Source: Reddybacter sp041277045
GTDB taxonomy: Bacteria; Pseudomonadota; Gammaproteobacteria; Pseudomonadales; Porticoccaceae
Length of the DNA stretch: 64,000 nucleotides
Assembly: GCA_041277045.1 (NCBI GenBank)
Contig: JBGFSY010000001.1
Span: 744,001-808,000, forward strand
Direction: 5' to 3'
Under the pieces are notes generated by a model. It searched no databases, was not told where the DNA came from, and worked only from the letters and a program-made list of their open reading frames with translations. Of the stretch, positions 1 to 8,743 are shown piece after piece. The position numbers were made by a program, and so were the translations under genes. Position 1 is the first letter of the stretch. Each line of letters starts with the position of its first letter.

Positions 1-2162
1 CAGCATCGATTGAAGACTACTTTATCGCTATGGATGAAAAGCTCGAAAAAATCGTTAAAGACCGGACATTAATCAACATTTTAAAATCAGAAAATGTTGA
101 GCAAATAAAAGAATATAAAGATTTATTACGCCACCAGTTAACTGAAATGGCTGACATTAAACTCGTTTCGGTAAATAGTCCTTATTTTGCCGAAACACAA
201 AACTTTGTTGGCATCACTCTCGCCAAAAACTCCATCGCCGGCAAACAACTTGAACCAGCCGCCGTTAAACTCCATGACTGGTTGATCGTCACTGCCACCC
301 CCATCGCCGATTACGATGAGGTTGTTGGCAGCTTAATCAGCAATCTTTCCGTACGAAACATCCACGCAGTGCTCAGCCAGGCAGACCCGACCCTAGGCCA
401 AACCGAGCTACTCCAGTACACCCGTGGCTTTGCTCCTCAGGTCATTGTCTCCAGTGGTGGTTCAAATACACCTTTCCAGGCAACCGCCCCCGTCAAAGGA
501 CGAGCTGACTGGCAGCTACTTTACTCTGTATCTGCCAAACTTGTTGATACTGTCGGAAAACCTTTCCTGTATTTCACCCTCTCTTTTATAGCCCTGCTGG
601 TAATCAGCTTATTGCTACTGGTGCTGTTAATTCGCTACCAGTTAAGCCACCTCAGAGAAGAATCAGCCCTGGATGACACTGACCTGACGCCCGCAGAACT
701 CAATCAGCTAATCCAAGAAAAACTCACCCGAAGACCCACTGAACCCGCTAGCCCTACGCTCGAGATATCTGAGGAAAATGAAGAAAGAACCTCCTCTAAT
801 GAGGTATTCAGACAATATGACATCAGGGGCGATGCGAATACCCAAATAACTGAGGACTTCGCCCTGCGCCTTGGAAAGGCCGTTGGTTCCGATATGGTGA
901 ATAGCGGGCAACGTAACTTACTGATTGGCTCCGATGGTAGACGCTCCAGCCCCCGCTTGAAAACCGCCTTGATTGAGGGCGTACTATCGACTGGCTGCAA
1001 TGTTATCGATATTGGTGTCGTACCAACACCCGTCCTTAACTTTGCGCTGGCATCAATGGACACGGTGGACTCGGGTATTATGGTGACGGCCAGCCACAAC
1101 CCGGCATCAGATAATGGCTTTAAAATTTATTACAACCAGCAAGTTATCTCCGGTGCCGAAATCCTCAGCCTGAAAACGGCGATGGAAGCTCATATCTGGA
1201 AAAGCGGGCAAGGCCAACAAAAGCAACTGGATTTCCTCGATCAATACACAGAAACCCTACTTAGCAACATTAGCCCCGCTACAAGACAGCTTCGCGTGGT
1301 TATCGATTGTGCTAATGGCGCTGCCGGACCCATAGCGCCCGCCTTACTTGAAGCTCTAGGTTGCGAGGTTATCCCCCTCTACTGCGACATCGACGGCTCC
1401 TTTCCCAATCACCCGCCAGACCCCTCAGACCCCGAAAACCTTACCGACCTTATCACCATCGTTAAGCACGAGGGTGCAGATCTGGGGCTCGCTTTTGACG
1501 GCGACGGAGACCGCCTCGTAGCAATAACTGCAGAGGGCGGCATCGTTTGGGCAGACGAATTATTAATGATTTTTGCCCGCGATGTTATTGGTAGCTATCC
1601 CGAAACTGATATTGTTTTTGACGTTAAATCGACTCGACGGCTTGGTAATTTGATCAATAATTATGGCGGAAACCCGGTCATGTGGAAAACAGGACACTCC
1701 CATATACGCCGTAAAATTTCTGAAACCGGGGCGCCTCTTGGTGGTGAGTTTAGCGGCCACATTTTCTTTAATGACCGCTGGTTTGGCTTTGATGATGGTC
1801 TGTATGCTGCGGCTCGATTAATTGAAATTATCAATCAGCGCGAACAAAGCCTCGACCAGATAATTGCCGGTTTTGAAACCAGTGTCAGCACTCCAGAATT
1901 GCGTGTCGCAATACCAGATGATCAAAAATTCATCATCGCCAACAAATTTGCCGAAGGCGTTTTTCCCGAAGCCAAACGCATTACCATTGACGGGTTAAGA
2001 CTGGAATACCCGGATGGCTGGGCATTAATTCGCGCCTCCAACACCTCGGCCCACTTAACGCTTCGCTTTGAAGCTGATGACCAGCAAGTTCTAGCGCGAT
2101 TAAAGCACCAGCTCAAACAGAAATTAACTCTGTTATTACCCGACACAAAACTGCCCTTTTAA
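1..2162 (+). CDS. algC: Phosphomannomutase/phosphoglucomutase with membrane-anchored N-terminal extension, 5'-truncated by window edge
   Basis: Interconverts mannose-6-P/mannose-1-P and glucose-6-P/glucose-1-P for exopolysaccharide and LPS precursors. The frame is open from base 3 with no stop, so the ATG at 30 is probably internal and the gene begins upstream. Numbering from that Met, residues 1-175 look like a periplasmic domain, about 176-201 form a membrane segment, then a charged linker and the catalytic alpha-D-phosphohexomutase domain: FRQYDIRG near 260, the phosphoserine loop TASHNP near 353, the metal loop DGDGDR near 490, GGEFSGH near 570 and the phosphate-binding RASNTS near 668. 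Classic AlgC is about 460 residues, so some 250 extra residues precede the enzyme. argB follows 44 bp downstream, as in Pseudomonas. The enzyme call is firm; the role of the extension is unknown to me. Confidence 0.93.
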   Translation, partial: ASIEDYFIAMDEKLEKIVKDRTLINILKSENVEQIKEYKDLLRHQLTEMADIKLVSVNSPYFAETQNFVGITLAKNSIAGKQLEPAAVKLHDWLIVTATPIADYDEVVGSLISNLSVRNIHAVLSQADPTLGQTELLQYTRGFAPQVIVSSGGSNTPFQATAPVKGRADWQLLYSVSAKLVDTVGKPFLYFTLSFIALLVISLLLLVLLIRYQLSHLREESALDDTDLTPAELNQLIQEKLTRRPTEPASPTLEISEENEERTSSNEVFRQYDIRGDANTQITEDFALRLGKAVGSDMVNSGQRNLLIGSDGRRSSPRLKTALIEGVLSTGCNVIDIGVVPTPVLNFALASMDTVDSGIMVTASHNPASDNGFKIYYNQQVISGAEILSLKTAMEAHIWKSGQGQQKQLDFLDQYTETLLSNISPATRQLRVVIDCANGAAGPIAPALLEALGCEVIPLYCDIDGSFPNHPPDPSDPENLTDLITIVKHEGADLGLAFDGDGDRLVAITAEGGIVWADELLMIFARDVIGSYPETDIVFDVKSTRRLGNLINNYGGNPVMWKTGHSHIRRKISETGAPLGGEFSGHIFFNDRWFGFDDGLYAAARLIEIINQREQSLDQIIAGFETSVSTPELRVAIPDDQKFIIANKFAEGVFPEAKRITIDGLRLEYPDGWALIRASNTSAHLTLRFEADDQQVLARLKHQLKQKLTLLLPDTKLPF

Positions 2163-2206
2163 TTAACGGTTCTTTGCAAAAAAAAGACTCGGAGCTCTCT
2201 ACCAAT

Positions 2207-3109
2207 ATGTCTCTATCTCGTGACCACGCACTGCAAACGGCTAATATTTTGACTGAGGCATTACCCTACATCCAGAAATTTACTGGCCGAACTCTCGTTA
2301 TTAAATTCGGCGGCAACGCCATGATCGATGAGCAACTTAAACAAAGTTTTGCACGAGATATTGTGCTGATGAAACTAGTTGGCATCAACCCTGTTATTGT
2401 CCACGGCGGCGGGCCACAAATTGGCAAACTGCTTGAAAAACTCAATATAGACTCTCATTTTGTTGATGGTATGCGAGTCACCGACAGTAAAACTATGGAT
2501 GTTGTTGAAATGGTGCTGGGCGGTGCCGTTAATAAGGAAATCGTTAGCCTCATCAACCATGCGGGTGGCAAGGCGATTGGCATTACCGGTAAAGATGGTC
2601 AATTAATTACCGCACGAAAAATGCTCGTCACTCGAAAAGACCCAGAAATGGAAGTGCCAGAAATCATCGATATCGGCCATGTCGGCGAAGTTGAACATAT
2701 CAATACTGCCGTTATCGACATGTTAACCAGCAGCGATTTTATTCCTGTTATTGCCCCAATTGGCGTTGATGCTGAGGGTAAGTCCTATAATATTAATGCC
2801 GACTTAGTAGCTGGGAAGATTGCCGAAGTTCTCCAGGCCGAAAAACTATTGCTATTAACTAATATCGCCGGCCTACAAGGCCGAGATGGCACCGTACTGA
2901 CAGGATTATCCACAGAGCAGGTTGATGACTTAATTGCCGACGGCACAATAAGTGGCGGCATGTTACCGAAAATTCGTTGCGCCCTGGATGCGGTAAAAGC
3001 CAATGTTCGCAGCGCCCATATTATTGACGGTCGTGTCAGCCATGCCGTACTACTGGAAATATTTACAGATGAAGGGGTCGGCACACTGATCACCAATAAG
3101 GACAGCTAA
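2207..3109 (+). CDS. argB: Acetylglutamate kinase
   Basis: Phosphorylates N-acetyl-L-glutamate with ATP, the second step of arginine synthesis, in the cytoplasm. The amino acid kinase fold is clear: the phosphate-binding KFGGNAM near residue 32, HGGGPQIG near 66 and LNINADLVAGKIAE near 193. An upstream TTG at 2174 is in frame, but the ATG at 2207 is preceded by GGAG (2191-2194) and gives 300 residues, the usual family length, so I chose it. It lies directly after algC on the same strand, the pseudomonad order, and is probably cotranscribed with it. Confidence 0.95.
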   Translation: MSLSRDHALQTANILTEALPYIQKFTGRTLVIKFGGNAMIDEQLKQSFARDIVLMKLVGINPVIVHGGGPQIGKLLEKLNIDSHFVDGMRVTDSKTMDVVEMVLGGAVNKEIVSLINHAGGKAIGITGKDGQLITARKMLVTRKDPEMEVPEIIDIGHVGEVEHINTAVIDMLTSSDFIPVIAPIGVDAEGKSYNINADLVAGKIAEVLQAEKLLLLTNIAGLQGRDGTVLTGLSTEQVDDLIADGTISGGMLPKIRCALDAVKANVRSAHIIDGRVSHAVLLEIFTDEGVGTLITNKDS

Positions 3110-3163
3110 CAAGCTCATTATCTATCTTCTATTGCCAATTTAAATAGGGACTTAATCGAAACA

Positions 3164-3769
3164 ATGACAGCGCCTTCGCCTTCTAAGAAACCTGTTCAGT
3201 CACGCCGCGAGTCCATTCTTCAGGCATTGGCCGAAATGCTTGAAGAATCACCCCATAAAAAAATTACAACTGCCGCTTTGGCAAAAAAAGTAGGGGTTTC
3301 CGAGGCAGCGCTGTACCGACACTTTCCCAGTAAAGCCCGAATTTACGAAAGTCTAATCGACTTTATTGAAGATGCTCTTTTTAGCCGTATTAACACTATC
3401 GTCAAAGATGCGCCCAATACCCAGGAGCGCTGCCGAATGATCATCACCTTATTATTAAGTTTCTCTGAAAAAAATCCAGGGCTATCCCGCATCCTGACCG
3501 GCGATGCTTTAACGGGTGAAACTGAACGCCTTCACGCCAGGGTTAATCAGCTATTCGCCCGTATAGAATCTCAAATTAAACAGGTATTACGGGAAGGCGA
3601 ACATCGGGAAAACTGTCGAATAAACTTGCTAACCTCAGCCGCTGCCGAACTTTTAGTCATTATAGCGGAAGGGAAAATACGTCAATTTGTACGCAGTAAT
3701 TTCACGTGCCTGCCAACAACGCACTGGCAGGAACAATGGCTCGCGCTCGACAAAGCCATTTATATTTAA
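3164..3769 (+). CDS. slmA: Nucleoid occlusion factor SlmA (TetR family)
   Basis: A DNA-binding FtsZ antagonist that prevents Z-ring formation over the nucleoid. It is 201 residues, typical of SlmA. The N-terminal TetR helix-turn-helix spans about residues 37-59 (TTAALAKKVGVSEAALYRHF) and the C-terminal part is the helical dimerisation/FtsZ-binding domain. The gene follows argB, as it does in Pseudomonas, where the name ttk is also used. It converges with the DUF4124-like gene, with only 7 bp between them. Its binding sites would be expected to be spread over the chromosome away from the terminus; I did not identify any here. Confidence 0.92.
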   Translation: MTAPSPSKKPVQSRRESILQALAEMLEESPHKKITTAALAKKVGVSEAALYRHFPSKARIYESLIDFIEDALFSRINTIVKDAPNTQERCRMIITLLLSFSEKNPGLSRILTGDALTGETERLHARVNQLFARIESQIKQVLREGEHRENCRINLLTSAAAELLVIIAEGKIRQFVRSNFTCLPTTHWQEQWLALDKAIYI

Positions 3770-3776
3770 GTGCTAT

Positions 3777-4397
3777 CTATCCAGGTTTTTTCGCTTCTGA
3801 CTGAGCTTTAAGCTGACGATAACGCTCTATATAGCCTAAGTAACGTTCTTCCGTTTTATTGTATTCTTCTTGTTTAAGCTCCAATAAGCTCCTGGACTTT
3901 ATTACCTCAGCCTCAAGCTCGAACAATGTTACCTTTACATTTTCAGGCACCTGCCGACCACCACGCTGATAGTTTGCAGCTCTTTGCTGCTCAAAGGCAA
4001 TGCGCCTGGCGCTACCCTTGATATTGGTTTTTATCCCTTTGACTTCCTTATTTAGCTGATCGAGTTTACGTGCCATCGCCGCTTGAATCTCCCCAACTGA
4101 GCTGTAGCTAACAAGAATAAAGCGATCTTCCTTTTCCCTGGCCCCCAGTGCTTTTTTCCGCAGTGCTCTCTCAACAGCATTTTGCGGCACTGACGGTGCT
4201 ACCGTATCCAACAACAGCCCCGTGTAACTAAGAATGTCGTAACCCTGGGCAACATAACCCGGCGGGATTTTGTCATCAATAACGACAATGCCCTCGCCAT
4301 TAATATAGCGGTAAAGCCTTCCACCAGTTGCACCATAGCTACCACCGGCCCAACTCAATATCAGTAAAACCAAACAAATTCTTCTCAAGCCTGCCAT
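3777..4397 (-). CDS. DUF4124-like secreted/periplasmic protein with coiled coil
   Basis: Function unknown. The N-terminus is a signal peptide (MAGLRRICLVLLILSWAGG, cleavage probably after SYGA), followed by a short DUF4124-type segment (LYRYINGEGIVVIDDKIPP) and then a long charged helical stretch likely to form a coiled coil. An in-frame ATG at 4418 would add seven residues but has no ribosome site; the ATG at 4397 has AAAGAG about 7 bases upstream, so I prefer it. It follows pyrE on the same strand and the two may be cotranscribed. A hypothetical gene is also found beside pyrE in Pseudomonas. Confidence 0.7.
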   Translation of the reverse strand: MAGLRRICLVLLILSWAGGSYGATGGRLYRYINGEGIVVIDDKIPPGYVAQGYDILSYTGLLLDTVAPSVPQNAVERALRKKALGAREKEDRFILVSYSSVGEIQAAMARKLDQLNKEVKGIKTNIKGSARRIAFEQQRAANYQRGGRQVPENVKVTLFELEAEVIKSRSLLELKQEEYNKTEERYLGYIERYRQLKAQSEAKKPG

Positions 4398-4421
4398 GAA
4401 TTTCTCTTTATCCCTCATTTA

Positions 4422-5063
4422 TTAGATGCCATATTTTTTCTGATAATTCCTGACAGCTTCCAGCGTCTCCATACCTCCAGATTGCTCGCCAACGTAGGTC
4501 ATAATATGAGCGATATCTATAATACTATTCACATTTATAGAAAATTCCTGCTCCAGCGCCTGTATTGCTGACAGACCACCATCACGACGCTCTTTTCTAT
4601 CCAAGCCAACTAACACACTGGATATCTCTGCCCCGGCAGCGTCAACCATGGTGAGTACTTCACGAATGGCTGTGCCTGCGGTAATGACATCATCAACAAT
4701 CAATACGCGCCCTGAAAGGGGAGCACCCACTAAACTGCCCCCCTCTCCGTGAGCTTTCGCCTCTTTTCGGTTGAAGCAATAAGGCACATCGCGGCCATAT
4801 AACTCAGACAGTGCGACAGCCGTCGTCGCAACCAGAGGGATCCCCTTGTAGGCAGGGCCAAAAATCACGTCAAACTCAAGGCCACTTTCGACGATAGCCT
4901 GAGCATAGCAGCGGCCCAGTATCGCCAGCGCCCGCCCCGTATTGAAGTTGCCCGCATTAAAGAAATAGGGGCTCACTCGTCCCGACTTCAGCGTGTACTC
5001 ACCAAACTGTAATACCTGATGCTCAAGCGCCAGATCAATAAACTCTCGTTGATAACTTTTCAT
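4422..5063 (-). CDS. pyrE: Orotate phosphoribosyltransferase
   Basis: Converts orotate and PRPP to OMP in pyrimidine synthesis. It is 213 residues, the normal length. The PRPP-binding motif VLIVDDVITAGTA is at 120-132 and the catalytic flexible loop, with KEAKAHGEGG, at 100-109. It is divergent from crc across a 134-bp promoter region, the same pair as in Pseudomonas. Confidence 0.97.
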   Translation of the reverse strand: MKSYQREFIDLALEHQVLQFGEYTLKSGRVSPYFFNAGNFNTGRALAILGRCYAQAIVESGLEFDVIFGPAYKGIPLVATTAVALSELYGRDVPYCFNRKEAKAHGEGGSLVGAPLSGRVLIVDDVITAGTAIREVLTMVDAAGAEISSVLVGLDRKERRDGGLSAIQALEQEFSINVNSIIDIAHIMTYVGEQSGGMETLEAVRNYQKKYGI

Positions 5064-5197
5064 CTATCCAATTCGATTGAATGTGTTTAACTGAGAACTC
5101 CGCCGGAGATCACACGGCAGTAAGAAATTAGACTTAACATTTTCCACTGTTTAGCCGCTTAAGGTATCATAGATCCTTAAAAATAGAAGGCAGGAAT

Positions 5198-5974
5198 ATG
5201 CGTTTAATAAGTGCTTGCGTCGACGGTATTCATCAAGCAACCGAGAGGGGTCTGTTCGACTGGCTGAAGGAGCAAGATGCGGAAATCATCTGTCTGCAGG
5301 ATCTACGCGCCCAGGCCCCAGAGCTTGAGGATAACCCTGCCTTCCAGCTCGATGGTTATTTCAGCTACTTCTTTGATTCTCCCACCCCCAAAACTAATGG
5401 TGTCGCCATCTACACACGACAGGCACCCAAGGCGATTATGTTTGGCTTCGGCCTTACTTCGGGTGAGGATATGGACGGACGCTACCTGCAAGCTGATTTT
5501 GACCACACCAGTGTTGCCTGCCTGCTTGCTCCTCTTGGAGGGATGGATGCTTCCAATCAAGAAATGAAGACACGCTTTTTTACTGGCCTGCAAAATCAAC
5601 TGCTAAAAATTACCCGCAAACGCAGAAACTATATCTTCTGTGGCAACTGGCAAATTGCCCACCGTGATATTGATGTACAAAACCCAGAGAGCCATAGCAA
5701 CGAGCCCGGCTTTTTAGCCGAAGAGCGACAGTGGCTCGACCAACTCTATAACGACATCGGCTACGCTGACGCCTTTCGCATATCTAATTCAGACAACGAT
5801 GAATTTAGCTGGTGGCCGTCGGGGGAAATGGGCAGCGGCGACGCCTGGCGCACCGATACCCAAATTATTTCCAAGGCCCTCGTTCACCAGGTCGAATATG
5901 CCGTGCTCTATAAGGCTAAAGTATTTTCTAGCCACACCCCCGTCATTATCGACTACGACCTGCACGAACTTTAA
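5198..5974 (+). CDS. crc: Crc-type catabolite repression control protein (inactive exonuclease III homologue)
   Basis: A member of the exonuclease/endonuclease/phosphatase fold, 258 residues. In Pseudomonas, Crc acts with Hfq to block translation of catabolic mRNAs at A-rich motifs. What I see here supports a non-nuclease role: the Glu expected after LQ in ExoIII is Asp (LQD, residue 35), the catalytic GDxN is replaced by GNWQ near 148-151, and the SDH near the C-terminus reads SSH (FSSHTPV). The position between pyrE and rph is the pseudomonad crc locus. Start is ATG at 5198 with AAGGCAGG 7-14 bases upstream. The alternative, an active XthA paralogue, is made unlikely by the missing residues. 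Confidence 0.85.
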   Translation: MRLISACVDGIHQATERGLFDWLKEQDAEIICLQDLRAQAPELEDNPAFQLDGYFSYFFDSPTPKTNGVAIYTRQAPKAIMFGFGLTSGEDMDGRYLQADFDHTSVACLLAPLGGMDASNQEMKTRFFTGLQNQLLKITRKRRNYIFCGNWQIAHRDIDVQNPESHSNEPGFLAEERQWLDQLYNDIGYADAFRISNSDNDEFSWWPSGEMGSGDAWRTDTQIISKALVHQVEYAVLYKAKVFSSHTPVIIDYDLHEL

Positions 5975-5992
5975 TCGGGCAGGGCCTCACTC

Positions 5993-6715
5993 TCAGTTCT
6001 GAGCCAACGCCATCTTCTGCACTTTTACTAAGTCAGCAATACCGCGCTTGGCTAGGTCAAGCATAGCGTTGAGCTCATCCTGACTAAAAGGTGCGGCTTC
6101 CGCCGTGCCCTGCACTTCGATAAAACCACCCTCGCTGTTCATCACCACATTCATATCCGTTTCAGCTTGGGAGTCTTCGACATAATCGAGATCCAGCACA
6201 GGTGTGCCCTTGTAGATACCCACGGAAACTGAAGCAACAAAACTCTGTAAGGGGCTTTTTGTAATGCGCTTTTTACTCAGTAAGTACTCCACCGCATCGG
6301 CCAGCGCCACGTAAGCACCTGTTATCGACGCCGTACGCGTGCCGCCGTCAGCCTGAATAACATCACAATCAATATTGATTGTATTTTCACCGAGAACACT
6401 CATATCAACCGCCGCACGCAATGACCGGCCAATCAGGCGCTGAATCTCCTGAGTACGCCCGCTCTGCTTACCACGGGCTGCCTCCCTGTCCATCCGCGAA
6501 TTAGTAGAGCGCGGCAACATACCGTATTCAGCAGTAACCCAGCCCTGCCCCTTGCCACGCAAGAAGCGAGGCACCCCAGGTGTCACACTGGCAGTACAAA
6601 TCACCTTGGTATCACCAAACGCTACCAACACCGAACCCTCGGCATGGCGGGTAAAGTTACGAGTGATTTTGACGAGGCGAAGCTGTTCGGGACGACGTCC
6701 ACTGGGGCGCGGCAT
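5993..6715 (-). CDS. rph: Ribonuclease PH
   Basis: A phosphorolytic 3'-5' exoribonuclease that trims tRNA 3' ends and also degrades structured RNA; it forms a hexameric ring. It is 240 residues, the usual length. The phosphate-binding arginine lies in SGRTQEIQR (R87), GGTRTAS is at 124-130 and the conserved acidic segment IDCDVIQADGG at 115-125. It converges with crc (18 bp between stops) and diverges from yicC. Confidence 0.97.
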   Translation of the reverse strand: MPRPSGRRPEQLRLVKITRNFTRHAEGSVLVAFGDTKVICTASVTPGVPRFLRGKGQGWVTAEYGMLPRSTNSRMDREAARGKQSGRTQEIQRLIGRSLRAAVDMSVLGENTINIDCDVIQADGGTRTASITGAYVALADAVEYLLSKKRITKSPLQSFVASVSVGIYKGTPVLDLDYVEDSQAETDMNVVMNSEGGFIEVQGTAEAAPFSQDELNAMLDLAKRGIADLVKVQKMALAQN

Positions 6716-6862
6716 AGAATGTTCCTTGTTAATACTTTAATTAAAACAAGCACTCTTTCATGTAAGTGCTCAAGAGCCTCTATTGTAGCCAAATTAGCCT
6801 CTTGAGTTGCCACCTGTGTTTGCTAACATAAGCACCAACTGCAATATCGAGTTTCAGCAAGT

Positions 6863-7726
6863 ATGCCAAGAAGTATGACTGCCTTTGCCAGCGCCAGTGC
6901 CGAATACCCCTGGGGCACACTGACCTGGGAGCTACGCTCAATCAATCACCGCTTCCTAGAAGCCTCTTTTCGCCTACCCGAAACCCTGCGCCACCTGGAA
7001 ACGAACTACCGAGAGCAGCTGCGTCAATTCGCCCAGCGCGGCAAACTCGACTGCACACTGCGCATTGATTTCGACCAAGCTCGCGCGACGGGCATAAACC
7101 TCGATATTGCGCGCCAATACCTCGCTACCTGCGAAGAAATTCAGCAGTTAATGCCAGGTCCATCAACAGCGCTGTCACCCATTGATGTACTGAAAGCACC
7201 CGGGGTGATGCAAGAGGACAAAGTCGATACAGAAAGCCTCAAGGCCGCAAGCCTTCAAATTTACGATGAGGCTTTAACCCTGTTGATTGATGCTCGCACC
7301 CGCGAAGGCGACCGGCTTGCCACCTTTATCCGCGAGCGACTGGAAAAAATCAACCTCGTAGTCGCTAATATCCGCACAGTGCTACCGCAATTAATGGCGC
7401 AACAGGCGCAGAAAATTCGGGATAAACTTGAACAGTTTGCAGCACAACTTGATGACGACAGAATAGAGCAGGAACTGGTTTATCTCGCCAACAAAAGTGA
7501 TGTCGATGAAGAACTTGATAGACTTGAAACTCACATCGAAGAGTTTAATCGCGCACTCGACAGTACATCGCCCGTTGGCAGGCGGCTCGACTTCCTGCTG
7601 CAGGAATTAAATCGCGAGGCCAATACACTTTCATCCAAGTCCCAGGCCGCAACAACAACCCATTCCGCCGTCGAGCTAAAAGTACTGATCGAGCAAATTC
7701 GCGAACAAGTTCAGAACCTCGAATAG
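6863..7726 (+). CDS. yicC: YicC-family endoribonuclease-like protein
   Basis: A 287-residue protein of the YicC/YloC family. The N-terminal YicC domain begins MPRSMTAFASASAEYPWG and the C-terminal DUF1732 contains GRRLDFLLQELNREANTLSS near residue 244. Family members form hexameric endoribonucleases that act on small RNAs in E. coli and Bacillus. It sits just before gmk with 17 bp between, so the two are likely one transcript, and it faces rph across a 147-bp divergent promoter region, as in Pseudomonas and E. coli. Confidence 0.92.
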   Translation: MPRSMTAFASASAEYPWGTLTWELRSINHRFLEASFRLPETLRHLETNYREQLRQFAQRGKLDCTLRIDFDQARATGINLDIARQYLATCEEIQQLMPGPSTALSPIDVLKAPGVMQEDKVDTESLKAASLQIYDEALTLLIDARTREGDRLATFIRERLEKINLVVANIRTVLPQLMAQQAQKIRDKLEQFAAQLDDDRIEQELVYLANKSDVDEELDRLETHIEEFNRALDSTSPVGRRLDFLLQELNREANTLSSKSQAATTTHSAVELKVLIEQIREQVQNLE

Positions 7727-7743
7727 CCAGAAGAGACCCCAAT

Positions 7744-8361
7744 ATGACCCAGCGCGGCACCCTCTATACTATTTCAGCACCTTCCGGGGCGGGTAAAACT
7801 AGCCTGGTTACAGCCCTACTCGAAAAAAGCATCGGCCTCCAAGTTTCCATTTCTCATACGACCCGGCCAAAACGCCCAGGTGAGATTGACGGAGTGAACT
7901 ACCACTTCGTCAGCAAAGAGCAGTTTCAAGCCATGCTCAAGCAGCAAGCCTTTCTGGAGTACGCCCAGGTATTTAGTAACAGCTACGGCACCTCCCGGCA
8001 GTGGGTTGACAACACTCTCGCTAGTGGCTGCGATGTAATCCTCGAAATTGACTGGCAGGGCGCCGCCCAAATTCACCAGCAAAACCCCGATACCGTGAGT
8101 ATTTTCGTTCTGCCCCCCAGTAAAAACACACTGCTGGAACGACTCACCCAACGCGGCCAAGATGGGCCAGAAGTCATTGCCCAGCGCATCGCCGAGGCAC
8201 AGGCAGAAATGTCCCACTTCGCTGATGCCGACTACCTGATCATTAACGATGTTTTTGCCACAGCCCTCGATGAACTGGCTCTTATTATCAGCAGCGGCAA
8301 ATTACTGCGAAAAAAGCAACAAAGCCAACATCAGGCCCTGATAAAAGAACTGCTGTTATAA
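7744..8361 (+). CDS. gmk: Guanylate kinase
   Basis: Phosphorylates GMP to GDP; essential for GTP and also for (p)ppGpp precursor supply. It is 205 residues. The P-loop SAPSGAGKTS is at 11-20, the GMP-binding segment SHTTRPKRPGEIDGVNYHFV follows at about 39-58, and the lid/catalytic region around 135-150 contains RLTQRGQD. ATG at 7744 has AGAAGAGA upstream. The gene order yicC-gmk-rpoZ-spoT is conserved. Confidence 0.97.
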   Translation: MTQRGTLYTISAPSGAGKTSLVTALLEKSIGLQVSISHTTRPKRPGEIDGVNYHFVSKEQFQAMLKQQAFLEYAQVFSNSYGTSRQWVDNTLASGCDVILEIDWQGAAQIHQQNPDTVSIFVLPPSKNTLLERLTQRGQDGPEVIAQRIAEAQAEMSHFADADYLIINDVFATALDELALIISSGKLLRKKQQSQHQALIKELLL

Positions 8362-8376
8362 ATTAACTTTTTTCAT

Positions 8377-8382
8377 TATAAT
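8377..8382 (+). promoter_or_regulatory. Likely -10 element for rpoZ-spoT
   Basis: A perfect TATAAT sits in the 70-bp gap between gmk and rpoZ, 50 bp before the rpoZ ATG. No good -35 is visible at 17 bp, so this is a plausible but unproved promoter. Confidence 0.4.
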
Positions 8383-8431
8383 TGCTGGTCGAGTAGGCAT
8401 TTAATCGCGTTACAAACAAGGTAAAGTTTTA

Positions 8432-8722
8432 ATGGCTAGAATCACCGTTGAAGATTGTCTGGATCATGTTAAAAACCGTTTCGAGCTGGTTCTTGTCGGC
8501 TCCAAGCGCGCCCGTCAATTAGCCATTGGCGGCAAAGAGGCGATGGTTCCCTGGGAAAACGACAAACCCACAATTGTTGCCCTACGTGAAATTGAAGATG
8601 GCCTGATTGACGCCAGTATTCTCGAGGAAAAAGAAGAGAGCCTCGAAATTCTCTCGCTAGATATGCTAACGGCAAACCTTAACGCTGACGAGAACACTGC
8701 ACCACCCATCATCGAAGAGTAA
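8432..8722 (+). CDS. rpoZ: RNA polymerase omega subunit
   Basis: A small subunit that helps assemble beta' into RNA polymerase and forms part of a ppGpp-binding site with it in E. coli. It is 96 residues, beginning MARITVEDCLDHVKNRFELV, with the conserved RARQLAIGGKE at about 25-35. It precedes spoT by 21 bp, the conserved pairing with the ppGpp enzyme. Confidence 0.97.
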   Translation: MARITVEDCLDHVKNRFELVLVGSKRARQLAIGGKEAMVPWENDKPTIVALREIEDGLIDASILEEKEESLEILSLDMLTANLNADENTAPPIIEE

Positions 8723-8743
8723 GTCATCACTCGGAGGAAAGAC

